From: Streptomyces seoulensis
GTDB lineage: Bacteria > Actinomycetota > Actinomycetes > Streptomycetales > Streptomycetaceae
Assembly: GCA_013364255.1 (NCBI GenBank)
Contig: CP054936.1
Location: forward strand, 4,742,853-4,806,852
Direction of reading: 5' to 3'
DNA: 64,000 nucleotides
Shown here: piece by piece, positions 56,209 through 64,000 of the stretch
Layout: the number at the start of each line of letters is the position of its first letter
Position numbering within the stretch: the first letter of the stretch is position 1
Position numbers and translations under genes: made by a program
Notes under the pieces: generated by a model
Told to the model about the DNA's origin: nothing
Seen by the model: only the letters and a program-made list of their open reading frames with translations
The model's database searches: none

Positions 56209-56517
56209 ATGCTCTTTGCGGCCGACAAGGGAGACATCAACACCATCATCGGCGGGATCGCCCCGAACTGGGGCCCCTTCGGCAGCCTGGGCAACGAGGC
56301 GAAGGTGATGATCGAGGTGGTGATGGCGGTGGCCATCCTGCTCTGCCTCGGCATCGCCGTCTGGGGAGCCGCCAAGCAGCGCATCGGCGCGACCGCCCTG
56401 CGCGACACCTTCAGCGCGGAACAGGGCAAGGGCCTGATCATCGCCGGCCTCACCGGGGTGTTCATCATCGGCTCCCTCGGCACGCTGTTCACCATCGTGT
56501 ACGGCATGGCCGTGTAG
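56209..56517 (+). CDS. Two-helix pilin-like membrane protein of T4SS-like operon
   Basis: A 102-residue protein with a short N-terminus (MLFAADKGDINTIIGGIAPN) and two hydrophobic helices (MIEVVMAVAILLCLGIAVWG and GLIIAGLTGVFIIGSLGTLF) separated by a polar loop. Size and topology match VirB2/TrbC-type pilins and the small first-gene membrane proteins of Gram-positive conjugation operons. No signal peptidase site is obvious. It starts the operon; a GTG three codons upstream is an alternative start. Confidence 0.65.
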   Translation: MLFAADKGDINTIIGGIAPNWGPFGSLGNEAKVMIEVVMAVAILLCLGIAVWGAAKQRIGATALRDTFSAEQGKGLIIAGLTGVFIIGSLGTLFTIVYGMAV

Positions 56518-56796
56518 AGCGGGTGACCGGCGCACACCCGCGCACGCCGCGCACGGTGCGCCGCCCAGGCCGCCGGCCGGCCCCGAGGACGCCGCCCGGT
56601 GCCCCCGCTGCCCCCACCCACCCACCGTGCCCACCGGCCGAGGTTGCGCTTCCCTGATGTCGAGTCACCACACCGCGCCCACGCGGCAACCAGCACGGCT
56701 ACCGTCGTACTTCCACGCGTTCCGGTACGAGGGGTACGAGGTTCAGGTCGAGGTCGAGGTCGAGGTCGAGGTCGAGGTCGAGGTCGAGGGAGCGTA
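56518..56796 (+). other. Gap inside the T4SS-like operon
   Basis: About 280 bases between the pilin-like and VirB8-like genes. It includes the GGTCGA hexamer repeat but no gene. A separate promoter for the downstream five genes could lie here. Confidence 0.4.
56746..56781 (+). repeat. (GGTCGA)6 hexanucleotide tandem repeat
   Basis: Six perfect GGTCGA units end 15 bases before the ATG of the VirB8-like gene, next to its GAGGGAG ribosome-binding sequence. Changes in copy number would alter leader length without touching a reading frame. Confidence 0.85.
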
Positions 56797-57660
56797 CGGG
56801 ACATGAGTCTCGGAGACGAGCACGGGTTCGGCGAGTCCGCACGCGCCGACGACGAGTACTACGACGGCGGCCGCACCCGCACCAGACTCCCCGACCGCGC
56901 CGGCGACCCCTACGGCGGCGCGCGCCGCGGCTCCCGCTCGTCCTCCCGGGGACTGATCACGGTGGTCGCCGTGGTCGTGCTGCTCATCGGCGCGATCGCC
57001 TTCGCGAACCACGGCGGCGGAAACGGCGGCTCGGGCGCCTCCGGCGACGGCGGCGACAAACCGAAGGCCGCGCCGACGGCCGCCTCCGGCGACAAACCCG
57101 TCACCACCAAGACCGCGGGCATCCCCTCCGGCTTCCCCCACGACGAAAGCGGCGCACAGAGCGCGGCGGCGAACTACTCGGTCGCCCTCGGCTCCGCCGA
57201 GATGTTCGACGCCGACCGACGGCACCGGATCGTGAACACCGTCTACGCGCCCGACGTCGCCGCCCGGCGCCAGGCGGACCTGGACAGCGCCTACTCCAGC
57301 GAGAAGTTCCTCGCCAACATCGGCCTCACCAAGAACGGCGCCGCGCCGGCCGGCCAGACGTTCGTCTCCCGGGTCGTCCCGGTGGGCTCCAAGGTCACGG
57401 CGCTGAACGGGGACACCGCGAGCGTCGAGGTCTGGTACACGTCGCTGTTCGGCCTGTCCGGGCAGGCCTCGATCAACCCCGTCTCGGAGAGCTGGTACAC
57501 CACCACCTACCAGCTGAGCTGGGTCGGCAACGACTGGAAGATCACCGACTTCCAGCAGAAGGACGGCCCCGTGCCGGTGGGACGCGACCAGCGGGCCTCC
57601 ACCGCCGACGACATGACGAAGGCCGTCGAGGAGTACGGAGGGTTCACGTATGCGCGCTAA
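56797..57660 (+). CDS. VirB8/TcpC-like assembly protein of T4SS-like operon
   Basis: A 287-residue protein with a charged cytoplasmic head, one membrane helix (GLITVVAVVVLLIGAIAFAN), a Gly/Ser/Thr/Pro linker, and an extracytoplasmic domain (about 110-285) with the feel of an NTF2-like fold: HDESGAQSAAANYSVALGSA, then VSESWYTTTYQLSWVGNDWK at the end. In conjugation systems VirB8 and TcpC have just this layout. The identification is structural inference. The stop overlaps the next start by 11 bases. Confidence 0.65.
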   Translation, partial: RDMSLGDEHGFGESARADDEYYDGGRTRTRLPDRAGDPYGGARRGSRSSSRGLITVVAVVVLLIGAIAFANHGGGNGGSGASGDGGDKPKAAPTAASGDKPVTTKTAGIPSGFPHDESGAQSAAANYSVALGSAEMFDADRRHRIVNTVYAPDVAARRQADLDSAYSSEKFLANIGLTKNGAAPAGQTFVSRVVPVGSKVTALNGDTASVEVWYTSLFGLSGQASINPVSESWYTTTYQLSWVGNDWKITDFQQKDGPVPVGRDQRASTADDMTKAVEEYGGFTYAR

Positions 57661-59026
57661 CCACCGCTTCCTGAAGGTGTCGGCCGCCGTCACCGCCGTA
57701 CAGACCGCCGCGGTGCTGCTGGCCACCCGCGCCGTCGCCGCGCCGCCCACGCCCGGCGGCACTCCCTCGGCGCCGGCGTCGCCCGCCTCGTCGCCCTCGC
57801 CGTCGTCGAGCAAGGACCCCTGCGGCCTGATCCGCGGCCCGGCCAAGGACTACTGCGAGAAGGGCAGCGGCGGCGCCTCCCGGTCCAACGGCGTCACCTC
57901 CGACCCCACCTCCACCCTCGACCCCCTCTCCTCCCTCGCCAAGGGCTGCGCCGACGCCGCCTCCTGGACGGTCAAGCAGCTCAGCACCGCCGTGCAGTCG
58001 ACCGCCACCGTCGACTTCACCAACCAGAAGTTCCTCCAGCAGTACGCCATCGTCTTCGCGGCCTCGGCCATCCTCACCCTGCTGCTGTGGCTCCTGGCCG
58101 TGGCCAAGCGGGCCGTGCGCGGCGTACCGCTGACCACCGCGATCTCCGAGGCGGTCGGCTTCCTGTGGCTGACCGTCCTCGCCTCCGCCTTCACCCCGCT
58201 GATCCTCTACACCGTCGTCTCCGCGACCGACAGCGTCAGCGACGTCCTGGCCAAGGCCACCGGCGACCAGACCGGCACGTTCTTCGGCACCTTCGCCGGC
58301 GCCCTGGACAAGGGAACCGACATCGGCGGCGGCCCGATCATGCTGATCCTGGTCTCCCTCGTCTCCATCCTCGCCGCCGGCATCCTCTACCTGGAGATGT
58401 TCCTGCGCGCCATCCTGCTCTACGTCGGCGCCCTGCTCGGCGTCGTCGTCTACTCGGGACTCGTCGACAAGAACCTCTGGGGCCACGTCCGCCGCTGGGC
58501 CGGCATCATGATCGCGGTCATCCTGGTCAAGCCGGTCATCGTCATCGTCCTCGGCCTGGCCAGCGCCCTCACCACCTCCGACAGCGGCCCCGACGCCCTC
58601 GGCGCCGTCGTCTCCGGCCTCGCCATCATCCTGCTCGCCATCTTCGCCAGCGCGATGATCTACCGCTTCGTCCCCGGCTTCGGCGACGAGATCGCGGCCG
58701 GCCGCAACAACCGCATCATGCAGGGCGCCGAACGCAAGGCCGCCGCCGTCATCAGCTCCCCGGCCACCATGGTCGCCCAGGGCATCAAGACCCACAGCAC
58801 CCGCGCCGACAGCAACGGCGGCGGAGGCGGAGGCGGCTCCGCCCCCCGCCCGGCCAACCCCGCCTCCGGAGGATTCGCCGCGCACGGCTCGCGCGCCTCC
58901 GACGGCGGCGGCGGATCCGTCCCCTCCGCCACCCCGGCCCCCCGGGCGCCCAGCCCGGTCAACACCCCGCACGCCAGCAGCACCCGCAACAGCAGTACCA
59001 ACCGCACGGGAGGTGAAGGGCGTTGA
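57650..59026 (+). CDS. VirB6/TrbL-like polytopic membrane protein
   Basis: A 458-residue protein with a signal-like N-terminus, a Pro/Ser linker with two Cys, six or more membrane helices (for example IVFAASAILTLLLWLLAVAK, MLILVSLVSILAAGILYLEM, WAGIMIAVILVKPVIVIVLG) and a disordered Gly/Ser/Pro-rich cytoplasmic tail. This matches VirB6/TrbL channel components. It has a good GGAGGG ribosome-binding site and its stop overlaps the next TTG start. Confidence 0.75.
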   Translation: MRANHRFLKVSAAVTAVQTAAVLLATRAVAAPPTPGGTPSAPASPASSPSPSSSKDPCGLIRGPAKDYCEKGSGGASRSNGVTSDPTSTLDPLSSLAKGCADAASWTVKQLSTAVQSTATVDFTNQKFLQQYAIVFAASAILTLLLWLLAVAKRAVRGVPLTTAISEAVGFLWLTVLASAFTPLILYTVVSATDSVSDVLAKATGDQTGTFFGTFAGALDKGTDIGGGPIMLILVSLVSILAAGILYLEMFLRAILLYVGALLGVVVYSGLVDKNLWGHVRRWAGIMIAVILVKPVIVIVLGLASALTTSDSGPDALGAVVSGLAIILLAIFASAMIYRFVPGFGDEIAAGRNNRIMQGAERKAAAVISSPATMVAQGIKTHSTRADSNGGGGGGGSAPRPANPASGGFAAHGSRASDGGGGSVPSATPAPRAPSPVNTPHASSTRNSSTNRTGGEGR

Positions 59027-60582
59027 CGACCGAATCCCACGTGTCCCCCGGGATCGCGCCCCGCCGTACTTATCTGATCGGCCGCGCCCGGCCGAACGCC
59101 ATCGTCGGCCGCAACCGCGAGACGGGCGAGATCGCCCTCATCGTCGTGGGCGCGGCCATCGGCATGATGTGCGGGCTCCTCGTCCCGGTGCTGCCCCTGC
59201 GCATCGTGCTGCTGACCGGCTTCCCGCTGCTGGCCCTCGCCGCCGTCTACGTGCCCTACCGGCACCGCACCTTCTACAAGTGGTTCGAGATCAACCGCAG
59301 CTACAAGCGCACCGTCAAGCGCAACGCCGCCTACCGCTCCGGCGCGATGGAGGCCGGCACCCGCACCGACGGCCGCGAGATCGAGATCGGCCCGCCGCCC
59401 GGCATCGGCCGCATCACCTGGCTCGCCGCGCCCTTCGGCCCCGACGAGATCGCCGTCCTGCTGCACGCCGACCGCAAGACCGTCACCGCCGCCATCGAGA
59501 TCGAGGGCCCCGGCGTCGGCCTGCGCGACTCCGAGGACCAGGAGGCCCTGGTCGACCGCTTCGGCACCCTGCTCAAGCACGTGGCCAACGGCGACGGCTT
59601 CGTCACCCGCCTCCAGATGCTCGCCCGCACCCTGCCCGCCGACCCCGACGCGCACGCCAAGGACGTCACCCAGCGTGGCGACGAGCGCGCCCCGGGCTGG
59701 CTCCAGCAGTCCTACGACCAGCTCCAGTCCATGGTCTCCACCAGCAGCGAGCAGCACCGCGCCTACCTCGTCGCCTGCATGCACTTCACCCGCGAACTGG
59801 CCGCCGAAGCGCACGCCATGGCCCGCGCCACCCGCCCGCAGTCCGGCCGCAAGCTGGACCGCGACGCCGGCCTCGCCGTCGTCATGGCCCGCGAGCTGAC
59901 CGACATCTGCTCCCGCCTCCAGGAGGCCGACATCCGGGTGCGCCAGCCGCTCGGCCAGGGCCGGCTCGCCTCGCTGATCCACTCCATGTACGACCCGGAC
60001 CACCCGATCGACCACATCCAGGCGATGACCCGGCGCAACGCCTGGCCCGCCGAGCTGGACGCCCGGGAGGCCACGTACCTCCAGGCCAAGACCCGCGAGT
60101 CCACCACCCGCGAGCCCTGGTGCCACGCCACCGCCTGGGTCAAGGAGTGGCCGATGACCCCCGTGGGCGTCAACTTCCTGGCCCCGCTCCTGGTCCACAC
60201 CCCGGACGTCATCCGCACCGTCGCCGTCACGATGGACCTGGAACCCACCGAGGTCGCCATCGAACGCATGCTGACCGAGAAGACGAACGACGTCGCCGAG
60301 GCCAGCCGCGCCGCCAAGATGAACCGCACCGTCGACCCGCGCGACGTCGCCGCCCACAACCGCATCGACCAGCGCGGCGAGGACCTCGCCAGCGGCGCCG
60401 CCGGCGTCAACCTGGTCGGCTACATCACCGTCTCCTCCCGCACCCCCGAGGCCCTGGCCCGCGACAAGCGCACCATCAGGGCGTCGGCCGGCAAGTCGTA
60501 CCTCAAGCTGGAGTGGTGCGACCGCGAGCACCACCGCGCCTTCGTGAACACGCTCCCGTTCGCCACCGGAATCCGACGGTAG
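59023..60582 (+). CDS. SCO6880-type protein: PrgI/TcpE-like membrane part plus VirB4 N-terminal-like domain
   Basis: A 519-residue protein starting at TTG (TTGA overlap with the VirB6-like gene, strong AGGTGAAGGG upstream). Two membrane helices near residues 40-85 (IALIVVGAAIGMMCGLLVPV, then LTGFPLLALAAVYVP) resemble PrgI/TcpE. The rest resembles the N-terminal domain of VirB4 ATPases (WLAAPFGPDEIAVLLHADRK, EATYLQAKTRESTTREPWCH, NTLPFATGIRR). No Walker motif is present; the ATPase core is encoded by the next gene, so the usual VirB4 protein appears split in two. Confidence 0.75.
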   Translation: MTTESHVSPGIAPRRTYLIGRARPNAIVGRNRETGEIALIVVGAAIGMMCGLLVPVLPLRIVLLTGFPLLALAAVYVPYRHRTFYKWFEINRSYKRTVKRNAAYRSGAMEAGTRTDGREIEIGPPPGIGRITWLAAPFGPDEIAVLLHADRKTVTAAIEIEGPGVGLRDSEDQEALVDRFGTLLKHVANGDGFVTRLQMLARTLPADPDAHAKDVTQRGDERAPGWLQQSYDQLQSMVSTSSEQHRAYLVACMHFTRELAAEAHAMARATRPQSGRKLDRDAGLAVVMARELTDICSRLQEADIRVRQPLGQGRLASLIHSMYDPDHPIDHIQAMTRRNAWPAELDAREATYLQAKTRESTTREPWCHATAWVKEWPMTPVGVNFLAPLLVHTPDVIRTVAVTMDLEPTEVAIERMLTEKTNDVAEASRAAKMNRTVDPRDVAAHNRIDQRGEDLASGAAGVNLVGYITVSSRTPEALARDKRTIRASAGKSYLKLEWCDREHHRAFVNTLPFATGIRR

Positions 60583-60596
60583 GGGCTGATGCTCTG

Positions 60597-62021
60597 ATGC
60601 GGGACCCGCTGACCGCGCTCACGGACGCCTTCACGTCCTTCCTGTTCGGGAAGGTCGAGACGACCAGGCTCCCGGTGCGCACCTCCACCGGCCAGGCCCA
60701 GGCGGTCTACCTGCCCACCGCCGCCCCCGGCCTCGGCGACTCGGGCGTCATCATCGGCCGCGAGGTGTACTCCGGGAAGGGCTACATCTACGACCCCTTC
60801 CAGCTGTACGGCCAGCAGCTGCCCGCCCCGCACTGGCTGGTCCTCGGCGAGTCCGGCAACGGCAAGTCGGCGCTGGAGAAGACCTACGTCCTGCGCCAGC
60901 TGCGCTTCCGCGACCGCCAGGTCGTCGTCCTGGACGCCCAGGGCGAGGACGGCGTCGGCGAGTGGAACCTCATCGCCGAGGAGCTGGGGATAACTCCCAT
61001 CCGCCTCGACCCGACGGCCGCCCTCAACCACGGCATCCGCCTCAACCCGCTGGACCCGTCGATCACCACCACGGGCCAGCTGGCGCTGCTGCGCACCATC
61101 ATCGAGGTCGCCATGGGCCACGGCCTGGACGAACGCTCCGGCTTCGCCCTGAAGGTCGCGCACGCCTACGTCAACGAGACGATCGTGCAGCGCCAGCCGG
61201 TGCTGTCCGACATCGTCGAGCAACTGCGCCACCCCGAGCCCGAGTCGGCCGAGGCGATGAACGTCGCCATAGACGACGTACGCGCCTGGGGCCTGGACGT
61301 CGCCCTGGTGCTGGACCGTCTGGTCGACGGCGACCTGCGCGGCATGTTCGACGGCCCGACCACGGTCGGCATCGACCTGGACGCGCCGCTGATCGTCTTC
61401 GACCTGTCCCACATCGACCGCAACTCCATCGCCATGCCCATCCTCATGGCGATCGTCGGCGTGTGGCTGGAGCACACCTGGATCCGCCCCGACCGCAAGA
61501 AGCGCATCTTCCTGGTGGAAGAGGCCTGGCACATCATCAACAGCCCGTTCGTCGCCCAGCTGTTCCAGCGGCTGCTGAAGTTCGGGCGCCGGCTGGGCCT
61601 CTCCTTCGTCGCGGTCGTCCACCACCTGTCCGACGTGGTGGACGGCGCGGCGGCCAAGGAGGCCGCGGCGATCCTGAAGATGGCCTCCACCCGCACCATC
61701 TACGCCCAGAAGGCCGACGAGGCCCGCGCCACCGGCCGGGTGATCGGCCTGCCCCGCTGGGCGGTGGAGATCATCCCGACCCTGACCCCGGGCATCGCGG
61801 TGTGGGACGTCAACGGCAACGTCCAGGTCGTCAAACACCTGATCACCGAGACCGAACGGCCGCTGGTCTTCACCGACCGCGCCATGACCGAGTCCTCCCT
61901 CGACCGCCTGGCCGACGACGCGCTGCGCGCCGCCGAACTGGAGGCCGAGGCACGGGCGGCGGCCTTCGTGGAGCAGCACGTCCCCGACCTGGGCGGCTCC
62001 TCCGAGTCGACGGTGGCCTAG
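60597..62021 (+). CDS. VirB4-like conjugation/secretion ATPase (motor domain)
   Basis: A 474-residue ATPase of the VirB4/TraC type. Walker A is LVLGESGNGKSALEK (Lys90, Ser91), Walker B RIFLVEEAWHIINSPFVAQL with the Glu pair, and the downstream QLFQRLLKFGRRLGLSFVAV segment is typical. It lacks the usual VirB4 N-terminal domain, which is supplied by the preceding gene. It should power assembly or transport at the inner face of the membrane. ATG 60597; the gap to the preceding stop is 14 bases. Confidence 0.88.
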   Translation: MRDPLTALTDAFTSFLFGKVETTRLPVRTSTGQAQAVYLPTAAPGLGDSGVIIGREVYSGKGYIYDPFQLYGQQLPAPHWLVLGESGNGKSALEKTYVLRQLRFRDRQVVVLDAQGEDGVGEWNLIAEELGITPIRLDPTAALNHGIRLNPLDPSITTTGQLALLRTIIEVAMGHGLDERSGFALKVAHAYVNETIVQRQPVLSDIVEQLRHPEPESAEAMNVAIDDVRAWGLDVALVLDRLVDGDLRGMFDGPTTVGIDLDAPLIVFDLSHIDRNSIAMPILMAIVGVWLEHTWIRPDRKKRIFLVEEAWHIINSPFVAQLFQRLLKFGRRLGLSFVAVVHHLSDVVDGAAAKEAAAILKMASTRTIYAQKADEARATGRVIGLPRWAVEIIPTLTPGIAVWDVNGNVQVVKHLITETERPLVFTDRAMTESSLDRLADDALRAAELEAEARAAAFVEQHVPDLGGSSESTVA

Positions 62022-62044
62022 GGCCTACAGAGAGGCGCACAGCG

Positions 62045-63574
62045 GTGAGACCGGACGACCGCGGGCAGGGCGGTGGCCGTCGGGACGGCCAGGGCGGCAT
62101 TCCCGACGGCCTGCTGATCGGCCTCCTCGCCTTCCTCCTCGGCATGACGCTGCTGGTGTGGACGGCGACGGGCCTGGCCGGCCTGTTCAGCCACGGCTCC
62201 TGGCCGTCCGGCGTCTCCTTCACCCGTACGCCCCTGGCCATGCGCCACCTCGCCGCGCGACCGCACGACCTCCCCGGTGCCTGGCCCGGCACCCCACCGG
62301 CCGCGCTCTCCGGGTACGGTCTGTTCTGGGGCCTGTTCATCGGCCAGCTGATGGTGCTGTGCGTGCTGACCGTGTTCGTCCTGGGCACGCTGACCCGCTG
62401 GCGGGCCGGCCGGGCCCGCAGACGCGCGGAAGCAGCGGTGGCCAGGGAACGGGGGCCGGCGGAGCCCGCACCGGTCCCGTACGACGCCCCCGCCCACCAC
62501 GAGGTCCCCCTCCAGCGCACCGCCCCCGCCCGCACGCCGGAACCCCGCACCGCCCCCCAGCAGCCGGCACCCGTACGGACACCCGTTCCGGAGGCGCCCC
62601 CGCCCGCAGCCGAGGAACCACCGCCGACGGCGGCGTTCCCGGAGGAGCCGCGGCCCACCGTGCTGGTGGCGTCGCGGGAGGAACGCCGGGGCCCGGCCGC
62701 CCAGGCGATCCGCGACGCCGCCGGCCCCGCCCTCGTCGTCACCTCGAACCCGGCACTGTGGCAGGACACCAAGGACTCCCGCGCCAAACTCGGCCCGGTC
62801 CTCCTCTACGACCCCACGCACCTGTGCGACACCCCGGCCCGGCTGCACTGGTCCCCCACGGCCGGCTGCGAGGACAAGCAGACCGCCCTGGCGCGGGCGA
62901 GGGCCCTCCTCGCCCCGGTCCGCCCGAGCGCGAAGATCGACCAGGCGGTGGCCGACACCGCGGAGACCCTGCTGCGCAGTTTCCTGCACGCCGCCGCCGT
63001 CGACGGCCGCACCATCCGCCACGTGCACCGCTGGTCGCAGGGCACCCAGCTCCAGGACGCGGTACGGACCCTGCGCACCAGCCCGAAGGCGGCCGCCGGC
63101 GCCGCGGGAGAGCTGGAGGCCGCGCTCACCTCGCACCCCGAACGCCGCGACATCGCGCAGGAACTGACGAGCCGTGCCCTGGCCGCCCTCTTCACGGTGA
63201 ACGTCCGCGAGGCCTGCACTCCGCACCGAAATGATGCGCTCGCCTTGGATTCCTTCGTCAACGAAGGGGGAACGCTTTACGTGGTGGGGGAATCCATCGA
63301 GGATCCTCGCACCAACCCGGGCGCCATGCCTCTTCTGACGGCGCTCGCCGCAAGCGTGGTCGAGCGCGGCCGGCGCATGGCCGAACGGTCATCCTCCGGT
63401 CGGCTCGACCCACCACTCGCCCTCGTCCTGGACGACGTGGCGGCCGTGGCGCCGCTGCCCCAGCTCCCCGAGCTGCTGGCCGCGGGCGCCGGGCGGGGAC
63501 TGCCGACCCTGGCCCTGCTCCGCTCCCGGGAACAGGGCCGCGCCCGCTGGCCGCACGACGAACTGCCCGCCTGA
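62045..63574 (+). CDS. VirD4/TraG-like coupling protein without recognisable P-loop
   Basis: A 509-residue protein with two membrane helices (about 20-45 and 100-125), a Pro-rich linker and a cytosolic domain related to type IV coupling proteins: GPALVVTSNPALWQDT, LGPVLLYDPTHLCDTPARLH, WSPTAGCED, and a Walker-B-like LALVLDDVAAVAPLPQLPEL followed by GAGRGLPTLALLRS. Where Walker A should be, the sequence reads VLVASREERRGPAAQAI, with no GxxxxGK[ST]. The chain ends shortly after the B region. It is probably non-ATP-hydrolysing or uses the VirB4 motor. GTG 62045 is the start. Confidence 0.7.
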   Translation: MRPDDRGQGGGRRDGQGGIPDGLLIGLLAFLLGMTLLVWTATGLAGLFSHGSWPSGVSFTRTPLAMRHLAARPHDLPGAWPGTPPAALSGYGLFWGLFIGQLMVLCVLTVFVLGTLTRWRAGRARRRAEAAVARERGPAEPAPVPYDAPAHHEVPLQRTAPARTPEPRTAPQQPAPVRTPVPEAPPPAAEEPPPTAAFPEEPRPTVLVASREERRGPAAQAIRDAAGPALVVTSNPALWQDTKDSRAKLGPVLLYDPTHLCDTPARLHWSPTAGCEDKQTALARARALLAPVRPSAKIDQAVADTAETLLRSFLHAAAVDGRTIRHVHRWSQGTQLQDAVRTLRTSPKAAAGAAGELEAALTSHPERRDIAQELTSRALAALFTVNVREACTPHRNDALALDSFVNEGGTLYVVGESIEDPRTNPGAMPLLTALAASVVERGRRMAERSSSGRLDPPLALVLDDVAAVAPLPQLPELLAAGAGRGLPTLALLRSREQGRARWPHDELPA

Positions 63575-63588
63575 CGGCCCCGCCGGCC

Positions 63589-64000
63589 TCAGGCCCGATC
63601 GAGTACGTACTCCAGCTCGGTCTGCTCGGGATGCCCGGACATGGGCACGGTGTGGCCGCTCGGCACGAACCCGAACCGCCGGTAGAAGTGCTGGGCCCGC
63701 CCGTTGTCCTCGTGCACGAACAGCCGCACCCGGTCCAGGCCGACCGACCAGGCCCATTGCACGGCCTCGTCGAACAGGACCTCGGTGAGACCGCAGCCGC
63801 GGTGCTCGGGCCGTACGTACACGCCGACGAGATGCCCCTGCCGCTGTTCGACCGGGCAGCCGGCCCAGTCCTTCGTCCCGGGCTCCTCGATCAGCACGGT
63901 GACGCTCCCGACCCACTCCCCGTCGGGCGCCTCCGCGATGAACTGCCGCATGGCGACCGCGCCTTCGGCGGCCCCGGCCGCCCGCTCCCGCCAGAAGGAA
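63589..64000 (-). CDS. GNAT N-acetyltransferase (5' end outside window)
   Basis: The frame runs off the right edge: residues before the internal ATG at 63951 read FWRERAAGAAEGAVA and continue a normal GNAT start, so the gene is partial here. The acetyl-CoA site is VGVYVRPEHRGCGLTEVLFD, and the C-terminal strand FVHEDNGRAQHFYRRFGFVP is typical. Substrate unknown. It is convergent with the coupling-protein-like gene, leaving only 14 bases between stops. Confidence 0.88.
   Translation of the reverse strand, partial: SFWRERAAGAAEGAVAMRQFIAEAPDGEWVGSVTVLIEEPGTKDWAGCPVEQRQGHLVGVYVRPEHRGCGLTEVLFDEAVQWAWSVGLDRVRLFVHEDNGRAQHFYRRFGFVPSGHTVPMSGHPEQTELEYVLDRA

Noticed and set aside
53683..63574. Integrated plasmid or ICE
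   Set aside because: No integrase, excisionase, relaxase, replication protein, tRNA-type attachment site or composition shift is visible at either side.
1..64000. CRISPR arrays, rRNA, tRNA and insertion sequences
   Set aside because: No regularly spaced repeats, no transposase-like protein and no recognisable RNA gene sequences were found on either strand.

Overview
The window is a gene-dense piece of a linear-type actinomycete chromosome, almost certainly Streptomyces. Base composition is very G+C-rich with third codon positions almost always G or C, GTG starts are common, neighbouring genes often overlap by 4 bases (ATGA or GTGA), and marker genes are typical of the genus: mycothiol synthesis (mshA, mshD), the WhiG anti-sigma factor RsiG (old name AmfC), the nickel regulator Nur, the nitrogen regulator GlnR, CsoR and a PHO-box-controlled pst operon. 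No rRNA, tRNA, CRISPR array, IS element or phage genes are visible.

Left part (1-20.4 kb): a truncated AraC regulator, mshA with a YbjN-family gene, a methyltransferase, a secreted NlpC/P60 hydrolase, a receiver-PP2C phosphatase, a DUF2516 membrane protein, a heparin-binding-hemagglutinin-like protein, an XRE regulator with a perfect palindrome in its promoter, a MerR-PP2C fusion behind a MerR-type promoter, a RraA-like protein, a DevA-like GntR regulator whose palindrome recurs downstream of a small membrane protein gene, an Eis-like acetyltransferase, rsiG, dtd, ygfZ, nur, a nitrobindin-like gene with a 32-residue membrane protein, and an operon of three related membrane-anchored proteins.

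Middle part (20.4-43.8 kb): DsrE-like and DUF3099 genes; a sulfur operon (thiosulfate sulfurtransferase and DUF1416) behind a leaderless cysteine-containing leader peptide; DUF2993, MoaD/ThiS-like and hydrolase genes; glnR with a possible overlapping upstream ORF; a LacI regulator; an HtrA-like protease; a two-component system; mshD; an operon in which an ECF sigma factor, zinc-finger anti-sigma-like protein, micro-ORF, ABC ATPase, permease and membrane protein are all coupled by 4-base overlaps; then ppk overlapping a CHAD-domain gene, a lipoprotein and two small proteins.

Phosphate region (44-50.8 kb): csoR with its operator, a DUF47-Pit low-affinity phosphate system, and convergent pstSCAB preceded by four contiguous 11-bp PHO-box repeats. 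With ppk-CHAD a few kb away, phosphate uptake and polyphosphate storage sit close together.

Right part (51-64 kb): a Tat-exported bicovalent-flavin oxidoreductase with an 11-bp tandem repeat in its promoter region, a PAP2 phosphatase, a lytic transglycosylase-NlpC/P60 protein, a trypsin-like protease, and a six-gene type IV secretion-like operon (pilin-like, VirB8-like, VirB6-like, a VirB4 split into two genes, and a VirD4-like protein with no recognisable P-loop) without any relaxase. This chromosomal, relaxase-free secretion-like machine is the strongest candidate for an under-described system. The window ends inside a GNAT acetyltransferase gene.
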